DNA from: Telluria beijingensis
Lineage (GTDB): Bacteria; Pseudomonadota; Gammaproteobacteria; Burkholderiales; Burkholderiaceae_D
Reading direction: 5' to 3'
DNA length: 64,000 nt
Assembly (NCBI RefSeq): GCF_030770395.1
Contig: NZ_CP132480.1
Span: 4,578,870-4,642,869 of the forward strand
Below, in pieces: positions 8,680-17,024 of this stretch. The notes under the pieces were generated by a model. The model searched no databases. It was not told the DNA's origin and saw only the letters and a program-made list of their open reading frames with translations. The stretch's first letter is position 1. Each line of letters starts with the position of its first letter. The position numbers were made by a program, and so were the translations under genes.

Positions 8680-9949
8680 GGTCGATCAGGGGGCAGGCAT
8701 CCGTGGCGAGGTCGAACGGTACGACATCGAGCCACAGCCCGCCACCCAGGTCGAACGCCAGCGGCTCCGTAAACCGGCGCCAGCGCGGATAGATGAGCGT
8801 CAGGCTGCCGGTTCCACCCATGTATTTGTGCCCGTACGCGAACATCTGGTAGATATCCGACTGCTTGATGCCGGCCTTGGGATCTTCATCGCCATTGTCG
8901 TACCTGGTGTGCTGGTCGATCAGCTTCCACTTGGCGTCGACGACGCCAATGCCGATCCGGTCTTTCCACAGCACGATGTCCGGCTTGAGCTGGAAGGCCT
9001 TCGGTGCCTGGGCCAGGTAGTGCGATCGCGCCTGGCCTTGCACCACGATCCCGCGCGACGCCAGGCGCCGTCGCAGCGTCGCTTCGACGTATTTCTCGAA
9101 CAGCTTCTCCATGGGGAACAGGAAGGAGATGCCGGCGTGGTCGTCCTTGAGCGCATGCGGACATTCCTGGTTGAGGATCAGTCGCAGCCAGGGCAGCAGC
9201 GGTTGATAATGGACCATCTCCCTGCCGCCGCGCCACTGGCCGAAATCGCGCGCATGATCGAGCGATGGCGGCACCATGTCGAGTCCATGACGCAGCTCGC
9301 GCGCCAGGCGCTGGTTGCGCGCCGACTTGCTGGTGCGGGCGACCTTGTCGAGGGCCGAGTGCAGCAGGCGGTTCTCGGCGCGGTTTTCAGAAAAGATGTC
9401 GTACTCGATCTGGAACAGGTGCTGGCGCCCGGGCGGCGCCAGCATCTGGCGGGCGACGTCCAGGCGGCCGCGCAAAAAACGCTCTTCCGCCTCGATGCGT
9501 TCATAATCGCGGCGGATGCCACGGCGCACCACGTTGGCGGCATGCTCCAGAAAGACCGCAACCAGGGCCTCGACCAGCGAGCCCTCGCGCAATCGCAGGC
9601 GGGCCTCGGTCGTCTCCAGGAAAGGCAAGTCCCGGACCGCGCCGAGCATCCGCCACAGCAGGTCGCGGGTGCCCGCGATATCCGGCTCTTCATCCGAGAT
9701 CTTCGGCAGGATCTCGACTTGCGTGCCGTCCGGCGCGCTGATCACCCCGACGAAATTCCTGACCCGCAGCGCCTTCTTGCCCGCGAAGCGCGCGACGTCG
9801 ATGAAGCGGTCGTCGCGGTCGTCCGAAAACGCCAGGCTCTCAAAGAACTCCCAGGCCGCGGGACTGGCGACGCCGCGCACGTCGGTCGAGCCGGTAGCGT
9901 GCTCCCCCTGCACCAGGAGCCCGAACTCACGCAGGCAGAGCTCAGCCAT
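8615..9949 (-). CDS. mcrC: McrC, nuclease subunit of McrBC restriction system
   Basis: A 444-residue protein starting at ATG 9949, inside the end of mcrB (8-nt overlap). McrC supplies the endonuclease and stimulates the McrB GTPase; together they cut DNA with modified cytosines. The PD-(D/E)xK core is visible late in the chain: QLKPDIVLW, then GVVDAKWKL, then KQSDIYQMFAYGHKY. The N-terminal half has the McrC beta-barrel style (RNFVGVISAPDGTQVEILPK). The last ~17 residues are Pro/Gly-rich and antisense to proX codons, suggesting read-through into a neighbour after insertion or loss of an earlier stop. Confidence 0.9.
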   Translation of the reverse strand: MAELCLREFGLLVQGEHATGSTDVRGVASPAAWEFFESLAFSDDRDDRFIDVARFAGKKALRVRNFVGVISAPDGTQVEILPKISDEEPDIAGTRDLLWRMLGAVRDLPFLETTEARLRLREGSLVEALVAVFLEHAANVVRRGIRRDYERIEAEERFLRGRLDVARQMLAPPGRQHLFQIEYDIFSENRAENRLLHSALDKVARTSKSARNQRLARELRHGLDMVPPSLDHARDFGQWRGGREMVHYQPLLPWLRLILNQECPHALKDDHAGISFLFPMEKLFEKYVEATLRRRLASRGIVVQGQARSHYLAQAPKAFQLKPDIVLWKDRIGIGVVDAKWKLIDQHTRYDNGDEDPKAGIKQSDIYQMFAYGHKYMGGTGSLTLIYPRWRRFTEPLAFDLGGGLWLDVVPFDLATDACPLIDLKAAPPPAPGPASRRTPGGGP

Positions 9950-11861
9950 CGCTGTCCGGCGCCGGGGTGTCCGGCGCCGCCTCGCCCGCGGTGTAGATTT
10001 GGCGGTAGGTCTCGGCCAGCAGCAGCTTGCCCTCGTTGCGGCGCCAGATGGTCGTTTTTTGGGCAAACCCGAGCTTGTCGGACGACCGGGCCTGGTAGAT
10101 GCCGGCGTTGCCGAGGACCTTGTCGATCTTTTCCCAGTCCTCGTAAAAATACTCCTCGAGCAGCGGCAGGACGTTGTTGCGGAAAATGCGGGCAAGGTCG
10201 GCGATCCGGGCCTGCGGCTCCAGGTGGATGAAGAACGAGTGGCCGATCGTATGCTCGCGGTCGTACAGGTGTTCGATGCGCAGGTTGATTGCGCCGAGCA
10301 TGCGCGCGATATCGACGCCCTCGACCTTCTTGTGCTTCAGCGCCTCGAGGTCCGGCATCATCTCGATGAAGTCGAAACGGCGGCGCAGGGCCGTATCCAC
10401 CACCGCGAGCGAGCGATCGGCCGTGTTCATGGTGCCGATCACGTACAGGTTGTCGGGCACGCTGAAGCGCTCGTTCGAATACGGCAGCTGCACCTCGGCC
10501 CGCTCGTTGCCGCCGGCCCGCTTGCTGGTCTCGATCAGCGTGATCAGCTCGCCGAAGATGCGCGACATATTACCGCGGTTGATTTCATCGATGATCAGGA
10601 CATACGGCTTGCCGTTCGGCGCCAGGTCCTCGCCGCCCAGCACCCGGCGCTTGATCTGCTCGTACTCGGGCGGCTCGTCGGCCACGTCCACCTCGCCATG
10701 CTCGTCTTCGAGGCCGGCCTGCACCCGTTCCTTGAACTCCAGCAGGCGGTCTAGCACCGCCCAGTACACGGTGGCATTGCTGCTGCCGATAACGCTGCTG
10801 ATCGCATTGACGGCGCTCTTCTTCCCCAGCGCCGCCCGGTCCGGATAGGCTTCATACAGCGCTTTCAGGCGCTTGCGGCTGACACCATGGCGCAGGGTCC
10901 GGTTGGCATGCGTCACCAGGAAGGTGCCGTTGTCGTTGACGCCAGCGATGGCCAGATGGCTGCCGGTGGAACTCATCACCTCGTAGGGCAGGCCGGCCTC
11001 CACCTCGGCGATGAAGGCTTCGTGGACGTCGTCGAACTCCGGCGCGCGGCCCGCCGCCGGCCGCACCGGCTGGCGGTACATGGCGGTGATGGCCATGCGC
11101 TTGAAGATACCGTCGCGCACCTTGTAGCTCAGCTGGCCGCCCACCGCCTCGGCGCGGATGCCCTCGATGAAGTCTTCGTAGCTGAAGCTCTGGTGGAAGG
11201 TAACGAAGGCGATCCGCCCCGCATTGCGCAGCGCGTCGAAGCGCTTCCTGTGGTCCGCGTGGTCGCCAGCCGGGGTCGGCGTGCCTTCGATGATGCTCAA
11301 GGCCTCGCGCGTGGTCCGGTAGGTCTTGCCGGTGCCGGGAGGGCCGTACAGGATCCGGTTGAGGGCCTGTCCCTGCTCCGCTGTCGATTGTGCTTGCGCC
11401 GGCTGCGTCGCGTCCGGGTCCTCGCTTGGGTCGCCGCGGTCGTTGAGCGTATAGTCGACCGGACTGCGCCCGCTTCCCCGCAGCCGTTTTCGGCCATCGT
11501 CATTCAGCCCGAGCGCATCCAGCCAGTCCTCGACCCGGGCCTGGGTCGGCGCGTCGTGCCGCTCGAGCACCGCCCTGGCGCCCGACGTGAGCACCAGGCG
11601 GCTGGCCAGCAACGATACCGGGCCGTTCCTGCGATGCTGGCGGATGAGGAACACGGGCTGGCCGCGCGTGACACCCTCGGTCTTCCTGCCGATCCGGATG
11701 TCGATGAAGCCGAACTCCTCGCCACCCGCCGTATAGTGATCGGCCATGGGGTAACGGGCTTTGAGCACCGCGATCGCCATAGCCGCCCAGGTCCGGTCGT
11801 CGTCGTCCGGGAATCGCTCGAAGAGGGTCTTGGCACTGCCATTGAGATAATTATCCAGCAT
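9942..11861 (-). CDS. mcrB: McrB, GTP-dependent AAA+ motor of McrBC
   Basis: A 639-residue protein with AGGA before the ATG. The AAA+ domain covers ~165-620: Walker A GPPGTGKT, FHQSFSYEDFIEGI after it (conserved in McrB), Walker B VLIIDEINRGNMSRI, the McrB signature MNTADRSLA and the arginine finger region TALRRRFDF. The first ~140 residues carry no recognised modified-base reader such as DUF3578 or ASCH; this is probably the specificity domain (GGEEFGFIDIRIG, HRRNGPVSLL). It follows the PcfJ-like gene by 30 nt in one operon and is coupled to mcrC. Role: GTP-driven translocation toward restriction of modified DNA. Confidence 0.92.
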   Translation of the reverse strand: MLDNYLNGSAKTLFERFPDDDDRTWAAMAIAVLKARYPMADHYTAGGEEFGFIDIRIGRKTEGVTRGQPVFLIRQHRRNGPVSLLASRLVLTSGARAVLERHDAPTQARVEDWLDALGLNDDGRKRLRGSGRSPVDYTLNDRGDPSEDPDATQPAQAQSTAEQGQALNRILYGPPGTGKTYRTTREALSIIEGTPTPAGDHADHRKRFDALRNAGRIAFVTFHQSFSYEDFIEGIRAEAVGGQLSYKVRDGIFKRMAITAMYRQPVRPAAGRAPEFDDVHEAFIAEVEAGLPYEVMSSTGSHLAIAGVNDNGTFLVTHANRTLRHGVSRKRLKALYEAYPDRAALGKKSAVNAISSVIGSSNATVYWAVLDRLLEFKERVQAGLEDEHGEVDVADEPPEYEQIKRRVLGGEDLAPNGKPYVLIIDEINRGNMSRIFGELITLIETSKRAGGNERAEVQLPYSNERFSVPDNLYVIGTMNTADRSLAVVDTALRRRFDFIEMMPDLEALKHKKVEGVDIARMLGAINLRIEHLYDREHTIGHSFFIHLEPQARIADLARIFRNNVLPLLEEYFYEDWEKIDKVLGNAGIYQARSSDKLGFAQKTTIWRRNEGKLLLAETYRQIYTAGEAAPDTPAPDSDG

Positions 11862-11891
11862 GGGTGATCCTGGTTGGTTGAATGTGATTGG

Positions 11892-13661
11892 TTACCGGGC
11901 ATCGAGGCCGGCCAGCCGGCGCGCCGCCTGCCGCGCCGCGCTGCCGAAGGTCGGCCCGTCGTCCGCCGCGGCGCCCGCCGCAGCGACGCGCCATGCCTGC
12001 TGCCGGCGCTGGAACGCACGGCGCCGCGCGACCAGGCGTCCGTCGGCGTGGTTCAGGTGGCGCACCAGCGCCCCGAGCGCCCGCTCGCAATCGGCGCCGG
12101 GCGCCCCGTTGCGCGCGGCCCGGTGCTGGCCCGCGACGATGCCGGGAACGCCATCGACCAGGTGCAGTTCGGCGGTCGACAGTGGCAGGCCGGAGTCGCC
12201 GCGCAGCGACACGATGACGCTGTTACCGCTGCGACAGGCAACTTCGTAGTTGCCCACGCAATGGCCCATCTTGCGGCCTTCGGTCCGTAATTGTTCCGCG
12301 CTGGCCAGTTCGACGACGGTCCTTCCCTCCCCCTGCCACGGGGTGGCCAGGACCGGCGGCCAGCGCGACGGCGCATTCTTCTCATCCTGCTCTTGCGCAT
12401 CGGCCACGGTCGCATGCCAGGCGCGTGACAAGGCCAGCAGCCGCGCCGCGCCGATCCCGGCGCACCAGCGCAGCACGCGGGCGTCGGCCGCATCGTCGTC
12501 CAGGCCAGCGTCGGCGTGCACCGCTTCGAACAGCGCACGCAGGAAATCCCTGGCATCGGCCAGTTCGAGTGCACGCTGCGCGAAGTCCACACTGTCCAGT
12601 CCAACCCGCGTGACGTGCGCCAGCCAGGACCGCATGGGCGTCTCGATGCGCGCCAAGGCCGCCCCCTCGCCGGCAACGCGGCGATAGGAGAACGGCGCAG
12701 CTAGGGTGCTGCCGAGCGCCGTCAATCCCTCGAACTGCGCCGGGTCGCGCGGGCGGCGCTCCGGCGCCAGCCAGGCCAGCAGGGCCAGCAAGCGCTGCAG
12801 GCGGCCGGCATCGAGACGCCAACCGTCGGGCAGAGCGCGCCGCCCCAGCCAGCGCACCGTCTCGCGCGGCACGCCAAAGGCCTGTGCGACCGCCGCATGC
12901 AAGGGTCGGCCCGCATCGATCGCCTGATTGATATACCGGGCACCCTCCCAGGCGTTCTCGCCACCATGCGCGGTCAACAACGGCAGCAGCCAGGGCAAGG
13001 CCCGCAGCGCCTGCGCGCGGTTGCGCGCGTGTGCGTCGCCATCCTGCGCGCCGATGAAGTTGACCACCGCCAGGCGGTCGAGCACGATCCCATGCACCTG
13101 CCGCTCGCCGGCGCGGTAGGCCAGCACGTGGGTGTCGAGCGCCGCGACATAGGCCAGCGGCGCCGGATCGTCGAAGCCGCAGGCCTGGCGCAGGCGTTCG
13201 AGCCAGGGCGCGGGGCAAGCCGCCACAGGCGCCGCCCGCAACGCCAGCGCGGCGAGCTGCCCGGGCTGCGCCTGCGGCCGCGGCAGCAGGGCTGCGTTGT
13301 GCTCCAGGGAGAGATGGACGCCGTCGAAGCCCGCCGCGCGCAGCGCCGCGGCCACGACGGCATCCAGCGCAAGGAAGGCCGCTTCGTCATACGGCTGCCC
13401 TGCCAGCGCCGCGCCGGCGCACTGCAGCGCCTCGATCAGGCGTGATCCCGGCGCGCGTCCCACTACGCCGAAGATCGCGCCGTCGCGCAACAGCAATCGC
13501 GCGCTGGCGCGGACGGCGACCGTCTCGCCGCCGCGCAGGAGTTCGGCCGGATCGGCAACTGTGTGCACCAGCAAGCCTGACAGCGGACCGGTGGCGAAAC
13601 GATGCCACTCCCATCCGGCGCAGCGCGCCAGCACTTCCCAGGCCGGGTCAACCTCCGCCAT
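11892..13661 (-). CDS. PcfJ-like protein of unknown function
   Basis: A 589-residue protein starting 3 nt after the AddA-like stop. The region ~450-540 has the PcfJ-family pattern: LASAEQLRTEGRKMGHCVG, then NSVIVSLR, STAELHL, then AGQHRAARNGAP. The invariant HCVG with later Arg and Gln-His residues resembles an active site, but no reaction is known for PcfJ domains. The first ~440 residues are Ala/Leu/Arg-rich helices with no recognised domain. Location between a helicase-nuclease pair and McrBC argues for a role in that system. Base composition is as GC-rich as its neighbours. Confidence 0.7.
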   Translation of the reverse strand: MAEVDPAWEVLARCAGWEWHRFATGPLSGLLVHTVADPAELLRGGETVAVRASARLLLRDGAIFGVVGRAPGSRLIEALQCAGAALAGQPYDEAAFLALDAVVAAALRAAGFDGVHLSLEHNAALLPRPQAQPGQLAALALRAAPVAACPAPWLERLRQACGFDDPAPLAYVAALDTHVLAYRAGERQVHGIVLDRLAVVNFIGAQDGDAHARNRAQALRALPWLLPLLTAHGGENAWEGARYINQAIDAGRPLHAAVAQAFGVPRETVRWLGRRALPDGWRLDAGRLQRLLALLAWLAPERRPRDPAQFEGLTALGSTLAAPFSYRRVAGEGAALARIETPMRSWLAHVTRVGLDSVDFAQRALELADARDFLRALFEAVHADAGLDDDAADARVLRWCAGIGAARLLALSRAWHATVADAQEQDEKNAPSRWPPVLATPWQGEGRTVVELASAEQLRTEGRKMGHCVGNYEVACRSGNSVIVSLRGDSGLPLSTAELHLVDGVPGIVAGQHRAARNGAPGADCERALGALVRHLNHADGRLVARRRAFQRRQQAWRVAAAGAAADDGPTFGSAARQAARRLAGLDAR

Positions 13662-13664
13662 GGC

Positions 13665-16600
13665 TCAAGGACGCACTTCGATGATCCGGCCCGATGTGGC
13701 CAGCACGATCAGGCCGCGCGGCGCCCCGGTCAGCGCCAGGTAGTTGCCGACCTGCGCCCGGTAGTGCAGCAAGGTGGCCTCGGTCGGTGCAACGTCGCTC
13801 TTCCAGTCGACCACGACCTCCGGCTGTCCATCGCCGCCGAAGGCGATGGCATCGGCGATTCCCGCGGTGACCACTTCCTCCGCTTGTGACGCCAGCGCCC
13901 CATGCACGCTGAATTCCGGCGCCAGGCCGGGACGCAGCGCGGCGATCTCGGGCAGGCACAAGGTGCGCTCGACACAGCCGGCGATATCGCCGGCCATCGG
14001 TGCGCGCGGGTCGCCGGAGGCCGGTCCGCACAGCTGCGCGATCAGCGTGGCCGCCCGTGCCTGCAGGGCGGCGGGCGTCTCGTCCGTCTCTCCGGTCAGG
14101 ACTTCCTCGAACAGCTTGTGCATCACCAGCCCACGCTCGCGTCCGCCCTGGACCGTCGCCTGCGGAGCGACTTCCGGCGCCTCGTCCGCGGCCTCGATGC
14201 GGGCCTCGGCCGTTTCTTCGACCAGGGTCGCGCTGGCATGGCTGTCGCCTTCGGCGCGGCTCGGGGCGCACCAGCGCAGGACCGGCGCCGCGACGGCGAT
14301 CGCGGCCGCTTCGGCCACGAACTGGTCCCTGGTCTGCGTATTCGCGGCCTGGGCCGCGACTGGACCCGAGCCCGACGCGCCTGCCTCGTCCAGCTCCAGG
14401 GCCGGCAAATCGGCCAGGCCAAGGTCGAGCAAGGCCATCCAGGCAGCACCCGCCGGCGCCACGTCGAGGCGCGGCAGCACAAGCAGTTCGCGGGCGCGGG
14501 TGGCGGCGACGTACCACAGGCGGATCCGCTCATGCCCGAGTTCGGCCGCCTCATGCTCGTGCGCCGCGACGTAGCCGGCCGGCTTGACGCCGAACACCGG
14601 GCAGCACAGGCGTTGCCGGCTGCGCTCGCAGAACACCGAATCCGCAGCCACCGTCTTCGTCATCGTGTTGATCGGCACGACCACCGGCCACTCCAGCCCT
14701 TTCGCCGCATGCATCGTGTACAGGGTGACCGCATCGTCCTGCGCATCAGGTTGGCCTTCGGGTGCGCGCGCCGCATCGGTCCAGGCGCGGGTCATGGCGG
14801 CGGCGAAGGCCGCCAGTCCCTGCGCCGCATAGCCCTGGCTCAGCCCCAGGAATTTGTCGACGTTGGCCAGTGCGCGTTCGGCGCGGCCATGGTGGCGCTG
14901 CATCAGGATCGGCCGTACCTGGAACGCCTCGACCGCGGCCGCCAGCAGCAGATGCGGCGTGGTGGCATGCGCCCGCCGCCGCAGCGCCTGCAGGCTGGCC
15001 AGCGCGGTGCGCGCCGTCTCGTTGGCGATGTGCGCCGCGTCGACGTGCAGGCCCAGCCTGGGCATCCCATCCGGCTGCGCAGGGTCGGGCGGCAGCGCGC
15101 ACACGATGTCGAGCAGCGCTTCCTCGCTCAGGCCCACCAGCGGCCCGCGCAGCAGCGCCCCCAGCGCGATGGTGTCGCGGCCGTCGGCCAGCACCCGGCA
15201 CAGGGCGATCAGGTCCTGCACTTCCTGGCGCCGGTAGAAACCTTTGCCGGCCTGGGTCGCCACCGCGATGCCCCGCAGTTCCAGCGCTTCCTCGTAGCGC
15301 CACAACTCGCCGCCGGTTGGCGCCAGCAGGGCGATGTCGCCGGCGCGGCAGGTCCGGCCGGTTGCGCCGTGGCGGCCCGGCAGCACCAGCTTGCCGATCA
15401 TCGCGGCGCACATGTCCGCGACCGCCTCGGCCTCGGCATCGCGCTGCCCCTCGGCCGAGACCTTGCCGTCGGCGCTCGCCGCCGCGACGTCCAGCGCGGC
15501 GACGCAAACCTGGTCGGCCACGGGCGCATGGAAGGCGTCGAGCCGGGTGAAACCGGGCTGGCCGTCGGCCGCCAGACGCGCCTCGAAACGTCGGTTGACG
15601 AAATCGAGGATCGGCGCGCAGGAACGGAAATTGGTGGCGATCGACAGCACGTCGCCGCGCGCCGCGAACGCGCCGCGTGCGGCATTGAAGGCGGCGATGT
15701 CGGCGCCGCGGAAGCGGTAGATCGCCTGTTTCGGGTCGCCGACCAGGAACAGCGCGCCGGGGCGGATCGTGAAGCCGCGCCAGTCGTCGCCGGCCACACC
15801 CGGGCCAGCGTCGCCGCACAGCCGCCAGAAGATCTCGGACTGCAGCGGATCGGTGTCCTGGAATTCGTCGACCAGCACATGGCGGTAGCGCTGTCCCAGC
15901 GCGGCGCGCACTTCGTCGTGGTCGCGCAGCAGGTCGCGCGCGGCGTGGATCAGGTCATCGAAATCGAGCAGCGCCGCCTCGCGCTTGTAGCGCGCGAAAC
16001 GCTCGGTCAATGGCCGCACCGCCGCGACCAGTTCGGCCAGGACGGCGGCCGCCACTTCCTGTTCGAGCAGGGTCCAGGCTTGCTGGCATGCTTTTATCAA
16101 TTGCCCGGCCGTGTCGAACAGCGGCACGCCGTCCGCGGCCTGGAGGCCCGCAAGCCTGGCGGCTTCCCTCCACTTGCCCTTGGCCTGGAAGGCCAGGAAG
16201 CCGCCGCCAGCAGTGCACAGTTCGGGATCCGGTCGCACGCCCTGCAGAGCGGCAAGCCCGGTCAGAACCTCCAGCTGGCGCGCCATGCCCGTGAAGCAGG
16301 CGGCGCGGCGCGCGGTTTCTTCTTCGTGCACCCCACACTGCGCGACGAAGTCGTCGAGCGCGGCGCAGCATGCGATGAAAGCGTCCACCAGCGGCGCGAG
16401 CGGCTCGGCCGGGGCCACGACCAGGCCGCGCTGGCTGCCCACCTGCGCCGCGATGGCGCGCACCAGGGCGATGCCGGCCACCGGATCGCGCGCGACCAGT
16501 TGCGCCAGCAGGCTGTCGCCGGCGGCGTCGAGTTCGGACCACAGCCATTGGTCGCCCAGTTCATCGAGCACCTGGTTGGCATGGTCGCTGTCGATGACCG

Positions 16601-17024
16601 CGGCGCCCGGATCGATATCGGCTTCGACCGGATACGGCATGATCAGGCGCTGGCAAAAGCCGTGGATCGTCGAGCAGGTGAGCTGGTCGATCGTGCTTGC
16701 CGCCGCTGCAAGATGCCGGCGCTGGTCTTCGCCCAGGCCATGCGGCAGCGCCACCGCCATCTCGGGCGGCACCTGGCCGGCCACGAGGGCGTCGACGAAG
16801 GCCCTTACCCGCTGCAGCAGTTCGCCGGCCGCCAGTTCGGTGAAGGTGACGGCGGCGATGCTGGCCGGGGCCGCGCCACCGGCCAGCAGCATCGCCACCC
16901 GCCCGGCCATCACGGCCGTCTTGCCCGAGCCGGCGCCGGCTTCGACCAGGAAGGAACGATCCAGCGCGGACAGCGCCATGGCGCGGGCGGCATCGTCCCG
17001 CAATGCGATAGGCGTGGCTTGCAT
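13665..17024 (-). CDS. addA: AddA-like UvrD-family helicase-nuclease
   Basis: A 1119-residue protein; ATG 17024 overlaps the AddB-like stop by one base (TAATG). Superfamily 1A helicase motifs are complete: Walker A VEAGAGSGKT (~24-33), STIHGFCQ, Walker B VLVDEFQDTDP (~384), VGDPKQAIYRFRG, TMHAAKGLEWPVV and YVAATRARELL. A RecB-type nuclease closes the chain (MHKLFEEVL ~968, ADAIAF, VVVDWKSD ~1071, YRAQVGNYLAL). AddAB processes double-strand DNA ends for recombination and also destroys linear foreign DNA. The gene symbol is by family; placement beside McrBC suggests a defence-linked copy, not necessarily the housekeeping AddA. Confidence 0.85.
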   Translation of the reverse strand: MQATPIALRDDAARAMALSALDRSFLVEAGAGSGKTAVMAGRVAMLLAGGAAPASIAAVTFTELAAGELLQRVRAFVDALVAGQVPPEMAVALPHGLGEDQRRHLAAAASTIDQLTCSTIHGFCQRLIMPYPVEADIDPGAAVIDSDHANQVLDELGDQWLWSELDAAGDSLLAQLVARDPVAGIALVRAIAAQVGSQRGLVVAPAEPLAPLVDAFIACCAALDDFVAQCGVHEEETARRAACFTGMARQLEVLTGLAALQGVRPDPELCTAGGGFLAFQAKGKWREAARLAGLQAADGVPLFDTAGQLIKACQQAWTLLEQEVAAAVLAELVAAVRPLTERFARYKREAALLDFDDLIHAARDLLRDHDEVRAALGQRYRHVLVDEFQDTDPLQSEIFWRLCGDAGPGVAGDDWRGFTIRPGALFLVGDPKQAIYRFRGADIAAFNAARGAFAARGDVLSIATNFRSCAPILDFVNRRFEARLAADGQPGFTRLDAFHAPVADQVCVAALDVAAASADGKVSAEGQRDAEAEAVADMCAAMIGKLVLPGRHGATGRTCRAGDIALLAPTGGELWRYEEALELRGIAVATQAGKGFYRRQEVQDLIALCRVLADGRDTIALGALLRGPLVGLSEEALLDIVCALPPDPAQPDGMPRLGLHVDAAHIANETARTALASLQALRRRAHATTPHLLLAAAVEAFQVRPILMQRHHGRAERALANVDKFLGLSQGYAAQGLAAFAAAMTRAWTDAARAPEGQPDAQDDAVTLYTMHAAKGLEWPVVVPINTMTKTVAADSVFCERSRQRLCCPVFGVKPAGYVAAHEHEAAELGHERIRLWYVAATRARELLVLPRLDVAPAGAAWMALLDLGLADLPALELDEAGASGSGPVAAQAANTQTRDQFVAEAAAIAVAAPVLRWCAPSRAEGDSHASATLVEETAEARIEAADEAPEVAPQATVQGGRERGLVMHKLFEEVLTGETDETPAALQARAATLIAQLCGPASGDPRAPMAGDIAGCVERTLCLPEIAALRPGLAPEFSVHGALASQAEEVVTAGIADAIAFGGDGQPEVVVDWKSDVAPTEATLLHYRAQVGNYLALTGAPRGLIVLATSGRIIEVRP

